The notes beneath the pieces were generated by a model. It was not told where the DNA came from. It ran no database searches and saw nothing but the letters and a program-made list of their open reading frames with translations. The position numbers and the translations under genes were made by a program. Source: CAZUQH01 sp964622465 (GTDB taxonomy: Bacteria; CG03; CAZUQH01). Taken from it: DNA of 11,923 nt. Position 1 is the stretch's first letter. Each line of letters opens with the position of its first letter. Where the stretch lies: the NCBI GenBank assembly GCA_964622465.1, contig CAZUQH010000039.1, forward strand, positions 1-11,923, written 5' to 3'. Shown in pieces: positions 7,101-11,923 of this stretch.

Positions 7101-7889
7101 ATGGACATTACTACGATAATCGGAGTACTTGCCGGGATTGTCTTGATAGTTCTGGCTATTTTTATGCGTGGCGGCACAGTATCGTTTCTTGATATAACCT
7201 CTGCTATGATTACATTTGGAGGTGCGTTTGCAGCTACCCTGGTAAATTACCCTCTAAGAGATGTTATGAAGGTTTTCCGTATCGCAGGTAAGGTGCTTGC
7301 AGAGAAGAAAGGCACCGAACCAGCAAAACTGGTTGATGAATTTGTCCGGTATGCCAAAAAGAGCAGAACTCAAGGATTACTTTCGCTTGAACAGGAACTC
7401 AAAAACATCCAGGACCGTTTTATGAGACGCGCGATAGAACTTGTCGTTGCAGGCGCAGACCAGGATATGATTCGCAGCGAACTGGAGACGGAAATAACTT
7501 TCCTTCAGGAGCGGCATTCGCTCGGACAGGAAATTTTTATTACTCTCGGTACGTTTTCGCCGGCATTTGGAATGATAGGGACGATTATAGGACTTATCCT
7601 GATGTTAGGAAATCTACAGGACCAGAGTCAGATTGCAGCAGGTATGGCTGTTGCGCTGCTTACAACTTTTTATGGAGCAACTGCTGCATATCTTATATTT
7701 CTGCCAATTGCAGGCAAACTAAAGAGGCGTTCCGCAGATGAAGTTCTGGTTAAACAGATAATCATTGAAGGTGTTCTTTCGTTACAGGCAGGCGAGATTC
7801 CAAGTGTTATTGATGCAAAATTAAAGGCCTTCCTACCTCCTGAACAACGCATCTCCAAACAACCAGAAAAAAAACCCGGGAAAAAATAA
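7101..7889 (+). CDS. motA: Flagellar-type stator subunit MotA
   Basis: A 262-residue inner-membrane protein of normal MotA length, with four membrane segments (about 5-22, 31-50, 146-170, 179-203) and a large cytoplasmic loop between the second and third. The torque-loop signature R89-TQGLLSL-E97 matches the conserved Arg90/Glu98 pair of E. coli MotA that contacts FliG. P154 (TFSPAFGMIG) and P202 (IFLPIAGKL) correspond to the conserved channel-side prolines 173 and 222. MotA assembles with MotB into an ion-driven stator. All key residues are present, so it should be a working motor component. GGAGGG (7085-7090) within flbD is the likely ribosome-binding site. Its partner is probably the FliG-like region of the fusion encoded in the same operon. 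Confidence 0.95.
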   Translation: MDITTIIGVLAGIVLIVLAIFMRGGTVSFLDITSAMITFGGAFAATLVNYPLRDVMKVFRIAGKVLAEKKGTEPAKLVDEFVRYAKKSRTQGLLSLEQELKNIQDRFMRRAIELVVAGADQDMIRSELETEITFLQERHSLGQEIFITLGTFSPAFGMIGTIIGLILMLGNLQDQSQIAAGMAVALLTTFYGATAAYLIFLPIAGKLKRRSADEVLVKQIIIEGVLSLQAGEIPSVIDAKLKAFLPPEQRISKQPEKKPGKK

Positions 7890-7892
7890 CAA

Positions 7893-8534
7893 ATGGCTAT
7901 ATCAATCAGACAACAAACACGGCCCAGGGAAATTCAGGTTGGCAGGTCAGCACCTCCCTGGACGGTTACTTATTCCGATTTGATGACCCAGATTCTTATC
8001 TTCTTCGTAATGTTGTTTGCACTTGCTGCAGCACTGAACGAGTTGCAGTTGATTGAGCTTAAAAGACGTCTCGAGGGTTATGTTGTGGAAAATAATCTGG
8101 AAGATGCCGTTGGTCTTCGGATAGACGAAAAGGGATTGGTAATTTCGTTGAGGGAAAAATATATGTTTGATAGCGGCAAAGCCGAGATATATCCTGAAGC
8201 AAAAATAATTCTTGAAAAAATTGTAAAAGAGTGTTTTACAGTGCCAAACAATATGAACGTCGAAGGACATACCGACAACGTGCCAATACGCACATCTGAA
8301 TTTCCTTCAAACTGGGAGTTGTCTGCGGCGCGTGCAACGAATGTAACACGCTATTTAATAGAGAGACTCGATTTTCCGCCGAATCGGCTTGCCTCCGGTG
8401 GTTATGGAGAATACCATCCTGTGGCGAATAATGATACTCCGGATGGACGTACTAAGAATCGCAGAGTCGACGTGATTGTTCGCCGTCTTCCGTCAGGTGG
8501 CATGGCTAAAATATCGGCTGGGACCAGCAGATGA
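7893..8534 (+). CDS. motB: Stator subunit MotB, OmpA-type peptidoglycan anchor
   Basis: A 213-residue protein: short cytoplasmic N-terminus, PPWTVTYSDLMT with the ion-binding Asp at D29 (Asp32 of E. coli), one membrane helix (about 27-48), an amphipathic plug-like stretch, and an OmpA/MotB domain (about 78-198). The last contains GHTDNVPI (125-132), NWELSAARA (140-148) and RTKNRRVDV (186-194), the usual peptidoglycan-binding motifs. It is shorter than E. coli MotB (308) mainly because the linker between membrane helix and OmpA domain is short. The start is 3 nt after the motA stop, and the stop overlaps the next gene (ATGA). The channel residues alone do not decide H+ versus Na+. Confidence 0.95.
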   Translation: MAISIRQQTRPREIQVGRSAPPWTVTYSDLMTQILIFFVMLFALAAALNELQLIELKRRLEGYVVENNLEDAVGLRIDEKGLVISLREKYMFDSGKAEIYPEAKIILEKIVKECFTVPNNMNVEGHTDNVPIRTSEFPSNWELSAARATNVTRYLIERLDFPPNRLASGGYGEYHPVANNDTPDGRTKNRRVDVIVRRLPSGGMAKISAGTSR

Positions 8535-10570
8535 TTGCAGTTCTCATATTAGGCACATCTCTAATATTCCTCCCTTTCTTAAATGATGTTTTCGCACTTC
8601 CAAAACTAACGCTTTTCAGAGTAGTAACCATATTACTTGTGCTCAGGTGGCTCTGGAGTAGAAACCGGTTACAAAATCTGTTGCACGAGGTCGGAAAACC
8701 TCGTCTATCCCTTGACTGGGCGGTGATAATATGGGTGATTATATCCGGGCTCGCGACTTGGACATCCGTTTCGCCTCTCTTGAGTTTATCGGGACACTAC
8801 AGGTTTTATTTACAGGGATTTATTCAGATTTTTTGCTATGCAATTGTATACTTTGTAATAAGCAGAATGCGACTGGATACAAGACGGATTTGTGAATATT
8901 TTACCTATGCCGTTCTTGTAAGTTCACTCTATGGATTAGTGCAGTTTTTTGGATTAGACCCGGTTGGATGGAGGCATTCATCTCAGGGACGTATCTGGTC
9001 TACACTTGGAAACCCGAACTTTTTTGGCGCATTCCTTGCGATGTCAATACCACTGGTCCTTCATTTCTGGCTCATTTCCCGTGAGAAATGGCAAAGGATG
9101 CTCACTCTGGCCAGTGGTGTACTTGCAGTTATCTGCCTGTGGTTTACCTATTCACGCGCAGCATGGGTCTCCACAGGAGTAGCATTTGTTTTTTATCTTA
9201 TCCTTATCGGGCATCAATCACGTAGAAAATTGCTGGTACCTGTTATTGTTGTGCTGGCGGCCGCAGGAATTTTTGGGCTTAGCAATCCACGGCAAGTTAG
9301 AAATTTTGCAACCAGATTCGCATCAATATTCCAGCTTGAAGAAGTTGACGTTCAATCCCGGCTGAGTGAATATCGGAGCAGTCTGAGAATTGTTAAAGAG
9401 TACTCTTTGTTCGGTCCCGGACTCGACACTCACAGTGTCGTATTCAGGCAGTATATGGAGCCGGACTATGAGAAGGTTACTGCTGGACTTGCACAGCCGG
9501 GTTACGCACACAATGAATTCGTGCAGCTTGCTGCCACCACCGGTGTGGTGGGTCTGACGGGCTATATTTTCCTGCTTGGTATGATTGTAGTTACCTTAGT
9601 GCGAGTATGGAAGAATACAGGTAAGAACTCCGTGGCGCGGATATGGGTGGTAGCATTGGTAGCAGCGCTTCTTGCTCTTGAAGTGCAGAATCAGTTCAGC
9701 TTCAGCCCGCTTGCGACAACCGTCCTCTGGTGGGTCCTGCTTGGCTGCCTTCGTGGAGCTTGTCCGCACGGCAGGGTGGGCAAGCCCACCCCTACGCTTG
9801 CCCGTGCAAAAATCATTGAGGGGTCGTGTAGTGACGCCCTTAATCGCCCAACAGAACCAGTCCTTGCGGAGAAGGGGGTAGCCGCAGGCTTTAGCCTGCG
9901 CAACCTGAAGGTTACGGCTACCATTGGTGTTTCTCTTCTTGCAGGCGTTTTAATATGCCTTGCATTTCTTCCACTTGTTGCGGATTTGCAATACTCAAGA
10001 GGAGTAGGTCTGATAAATAAAGGCAATACAAAAGATGGTGTTGAATATGTACGACGTGCCGCGGCACTTAACCCGCAACCAGAAATATACCATAATACAC
10101 TCGGCAGAGTACTTCTCGAACAGGGAGTAACCGGCAATAATGCAGATTTGATTGGACAGGCAAAAATTGCTTATGAAAAGGGGATAAGATTGAATCCACG
10201 TGATGCGCTTGGGTTAGCAGGCGCTGGCAGTAGTTATTACCATCTGTGGAAATCAGGCGGTGGTTCAGAGGCACTCAAACGGGCTGAAGATTTATTAGAA
10301 AAGTCAGTCCAGTATGACCCTTATATCGCAGGCAGCTGGCAGTACCTGGCGCTGGTTTATGAGAAGATGGAAATGTTTGATAAAGCGATTACTGCGTATG
10401 AAAAAGTTCTGGAAATTGAACCACAGAATACCCTTGCTCATTTCAACCTCGGCTGCATATATGCTAACCGCGGAGAGATAAAGAAAGCACGCCAATACTG
10501 GCAGGAAACTTTGCGCATAGACCCGGGTTATGAGAAAGCAAAGCAGTATCTAAAGGTAATTAACCATTAA
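8531..10570 (+). CDS. O-antigen ligase/Wzy-like membrane protein with TPR tail
   Basis: A 679-residue multi-spanning protein, about ten or more membrane helices in residues 1-485, followed by C-terminal TPRs (about 490-675). The Wzy_C region is recognisable around AHNEFVQLAATTGVVGL (H327), as in WaaL O-antigen ligases, Wzy polymerases and PglL-type protein O-glycosyltransferases. These act on undecaprenyl-linked glycans at the periplasmic face; the substrate here cannot be told from sequence. Residues about 408-461 form an atypical hydrophilic stretch encoded by two palindromic repeats (9774-9791 and 9878-9900) between membrane helices, suggesting an in-frame repeat insertion that the protein tolerates. 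Overlap with motB (ATGA) couples it to the motor genes. A plausible role is glycosylating or supplying surface material for the envelope machine; housekeeping LPS work is the alternative. Confidence 0.85.
   Translation: MIAVLILGTSLIFLPFLNDVFALPKLTLFRVVTILLVLRWLWSRNRLQNLLHEVGKPRLSLDWAVIIWVIISGLATWTSVSPLLSLSGHYRFYLQGFIQIFCYAIVYFVISRMRLDTRRICEYFTYAVLVSSLYGLVQFFGLDPVGWRHSSQGRIWSTLGNPNFFGAFLAMSIPLVLHFWLISREKWQRMLTLASGVLAVICLWFTYSRAAWVSTGVAFVFYLILIGHQSRRKLLVPVIVVLAAAGIFGLSNPRQVRNFATRFASIFQLEEVDVQSRLSEYRSSLRIVKEYSLFGPGLDTHSVVFRQYMEPDYEKVTAGLAQPGYAHNEFVQLAATTGVVGLTGYIFLLGMIVVTLVRVWKNTGKNSVARIWVVALVAALLALEVQNQFSFSPLATTVLWWVLLGCLRGACPHGRVGKPTPTLARAKIIEGSCSDALNRPTEPVLAEKGVAAGFSLRNLKVTATIGVSLLAGVLICLAFLPLVADLQYSRGVGLINKGNTKDGVEYVRRAAALNPQPEIYHNTLGRVLLEQGVTGNNADLIGQAKIAYEKGIRLNPRDALGLAGAGSSYYHLWKSGGGSEALKRAEDLLEKSVQYDPYIAGSWQYLALVYEKMEMFDKAITAYEKVLEIEPQNTLAHFNLGCIYANRGEIKKARQYWQETLRIDPGYEKAKQYLKVINH
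9774..9791. repeat. Palindromic repeat inside ligase gene (GC-rich type)
   Basis: GGGTGGGC (9774-9781) and GCCCACCC (9784-9791) form a perfect 8-bp inverted repeat with a 2-nt loop. GCACGG just upstream and CCGTGC downstream (near 9766 and 9803) can pair to lengthen the structure. It encodes the Gly/Lys/Pro-rich stretch RVGKPTPTLA, which is out of character with the surrounding membrane helices. Its base sequence differs from the 9878-9900 element, so it seems to be a second repeat family. No other copy is in this window. Confidence 0.6.
9878..9900. repeat. Palindromic repeat, second copy, in frame in ligase gene
   Basis: GTAGCCGCAGGCT followed by TTAGCCTGCG matches the intergenic element at 3721-3743 in 21 of 23 positions; only the two loop bases differ (TT here, AA there). 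Here it is translated as part of VAAGFSLRN, in the hydrophilic stretch before the next membrane helix. Having one copy between genes and one within an intact reading frame argues that the element moved and was tolerated where it kept the frame. Confidence 0.8.
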
Positions 10571-10583
10571 TTGTCATTGCGCG

Positions 10584-11837
10584 TCAAATTATCCACCCGC
10601 GTTCCCTTCTTATGCGCTTCAGCATTTCTTCCAGCCGCTGTCTGGCATCCGCCTGAACCCCGGGGTTTGTTGACTTGCTTTTTAACATTTTTAGTACTTC
10701 TCTCTGAACCCTTGAATCCGGGTCATCCAGCATGCCAATGCCAATCTCAAGCGGCTCTGGCTCGTCCATTTTTTCCAGGGCCCATACCAGATTTATTCTT
10801 ACCCATGGGTCTTTATCTTTTGAGAGTTTGCGCAGTGTCGAAAGTGCCTTCGTCGCGTCATACTTGTATAAATTGGCTGCAGCAGTAATTACGCGGTTGG
10901 AGATAACCCGCAATTGTGAATCTGGTTGGGCCTCGAGATTTTCCCGCAAGTCCCCCACGATATTTGCACGGCGGGCCAATATGTCCTCCAGTTCCCTGCG
11001 CAGCGTCTCTTCGCTATGCTTCGTTTTGTCGGCTAGCAATTGTTCCATACGTTCGCGTTCCTGTTCCCATCTTGCATCAAATAGTTCCTCAAACGTATCT
11101 TTGGTCTTTTGCCAGTAACGTTTTAATTCTTCCTGGGTATTATTGGAGGATTCTTCTATTTGCTTCTTCCACGGTTGGCCGGATTCCAGTTGTCGTTTGA
11201 TATCTTGTGCCGTTCCTGCCAATGACTTGGTCCTGGACAATAAATACCAACCGTATAGAAGTATCACAAGAATGCTCAGAACAGCCAGTGAGATTGCAAT
11301 ATAAGCTATCTTGCTTTCACCCGCGCGCACTATAAGAACGGACGATGCCTCCATTTGTGGGGCTGAAACCTGCGCGGGTTGTGCTGGTTTGGTTTTTGGT
11401 TGGACTTTTTGAGCGGGCTTGGCTGGCTCCTTTTTTGCAACACTGACAGACGAAGCCTTCGGCTCTTCCTCAATATCCGCTATGCTAATTCCAAGCGCAT
11501 CTCCAATCATTGATGCGAGCCGCTGTACGCTCGGGTTTTTAGGCGCAAGCAACAATGCTTTGCGAATTGGAACAAGCGCCTCTTCAAATTTCTCGTTGTC
11601 AATAAGCGTTGCGCTTTGTTCAAGCAATACCTGAACCAGAAGCGCCTTTGCCTCACGGCTCTCAGAGTCCCCGGTCAGTGCCTTATCCAGAAGTTTCTCG
11701 GCATCCGCCAGCTCACCGCGAGTGTACGATGCAGCAGCACGCTGGAGATACTTTTCCGTCTCTGTTTCAGCTAGTGCAGCTGCTGTAGATATACATAATA
11801 ATGCAGCAAGGATAGTAATGCCAGCAGAAAGTTTCAT
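10584..11837 (-). CDS. TPR / membrane helix / coiled-coil / HEAT-like protein
   Basis: A 417-residue protein with a signal peptide (1-23, AALA end), TPR-like helices (about 25-112), a Lys/Pro/Ala linker (about 125-165), a membrane helix (177-200), a charged coiled coil (about 205-305) and C-terminal HEAT-like helices (about 312-412, with DKDPWVRINLVWALEKM and DDPDSRVQREVLKML). The layout implies TPRs in the periplasm and the coiled coil plus HEAT part in the cytoplasm. I recognise no named family. AAGGGGGA (11848-11841) is a good ribosome-binding site, and the start overlaps the stop of the upstream gene (ATGA). It converges on the motor operon with only 13 nt between stops. An envelope-spanning scaffold is plausible; a link to the motor is inference from proximity only. 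Confidence 0.8.
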   Translation of the reverse strand: MKLSAGITILAALLCISTAAALAETETEKYLQRAAASYTRGELADAEKLLDKALTGDSESREAKALLVQVLLEQSATLIDNEKFEEALVPIRKALLLAPKNPSVQRLASMIGDALGISIADIEEEPKASSVSVAKKEPAKPAQKVQPKTKPAQPAQVSAPQMEASSVLIVRAGESKIAYIAISLAVLSILVILLYGWYLLSRTKSLAGTAQDIKRQLESGQPWKKQIEESSNNTQEELKRYWQKTKDTFEELFDARWEQERERMEQLLADKTKHSEETLRRELEDILARRANIVGDLRENLEAQPDSQLRVISNRVITAAANLYKYDATKALSTLRKLSKDKDPWVRINLVWALEKMDEPEPLEIGIGMLDDPDSRVQREVLKMLKSKSTNPGVQADARQRLEEMLKRIRRERGWII

Positions 11838-11923
11838 TTTTCCCCCTTGTGGAACAGACGAATCAAATTATCCAGCCGTTCTAATAGCATCCGTGCATTC
11901 TTATCTTTAGGTCGGATAGTAAT
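11834..11923 (-). CDS. 3' end of an unidentified gene (partial)
   Basis: The minus strand is open for 29 codons from the window edge to a TGA at 11836-11834. That stop overlaps by 4 nt the ATG of the next gene (ATGA), the same coupling style seen elsewhere here. The predicted tail is helical and basic, containing NARMLLERLDNLIRLF and ending HKGEK. Too little is visible to name a family. The case for a real gene is the open frame, the overlap geometry and the Shine-Dalgarno of the next gene lying inside it. Confidence 0.6.
   Translation of the reverse strand: MTIRPKDKNARMLLERLDNLIRLFHKGEK

Noticed and set aside
1..11923. CRISPR array, tRNA, rRNA, insertion sequence or prophage
   Set aside because: No regularly spaced repeats, cloverleaf, transposase or phage-like gene was seen; the palindromic elements are short and isolated.

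Overview
The window is most of one plus-strand operon (about 223-10570), read from a near-perfect sigma70 promoter through a cyclic-di-GMP riboswitch, followed by two translationally coupled genes on the minus strand (10584-11923). It suggests an uncultured, deep-branching Gram-negative bacterium. The evidence is a PorV/PorQ-type outer-membrane barrel, an O-antigen-ligase-type membrane protein, MotA/MotB stators, many TPR fusions and scattered short palindromic repeats. The phylum cannot be fixed from this sequence alone; candidate-phylum lineages such as Omnitrophota or WOR-3 are only a guess.

Layout. 17-45: TTGACA-N17-TATAAT promoter. About 71-178: GEMM-I (c-di-GMP-I) aptamer. 184-218: intrinsic terminator whose loop and 3' arm (197-206) are a perfect 10-nt complement of the aptamer core (84-93), which fits a transcriptional OFF switch. 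223-1785: secreted PorV/PorQ-like barrel with C-terminal TPRs. 1782-3707: a single-chain fusion of the C-terminal half of FliF (RBM3-like domain plus membrane helix), the middle and C-terminal (torque) domains of FliG, and a TPR tail. 3776-6910: 1044-residue coiled-coil protein with a polyproline head. 6903-7100: flbD. 7101-7889: motA. 7893-8534: motB. 8531-10570: O-antigen-ligase/Wzy-type membrane protein with C-terminal TPRs, carrying two palindromic repeats in frame. Minus strand 10584-11837: TPR / membrane helix / coiled coil / HEAT-like protein. Minus strand 11834-11923: the last 29 codons of an upstream gene.

Interpretation. Neighbouring genes overlap by 4-8 nt or abut, except around the repeat at 3708-3775, so the operon looks co-transcribed and translationally coupled. 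It encodes a complete MotAB stator and a membrane-anchored FliF-FliG 'rotor in one chain', but no rod, hook, filament, export or C-ring FliM/FliN gene in the visible part. Instead, the motor genes travel with an outer-membrane barrel, a very long coiled coil and a surface-glycan enzyme. My main inference is a flagellum-derived, non-flagellar rotary or gliding-type envelope motor that is shut off by c-di-GMP. The alternative is a divergent accessory operon in a normally flagellated cell.
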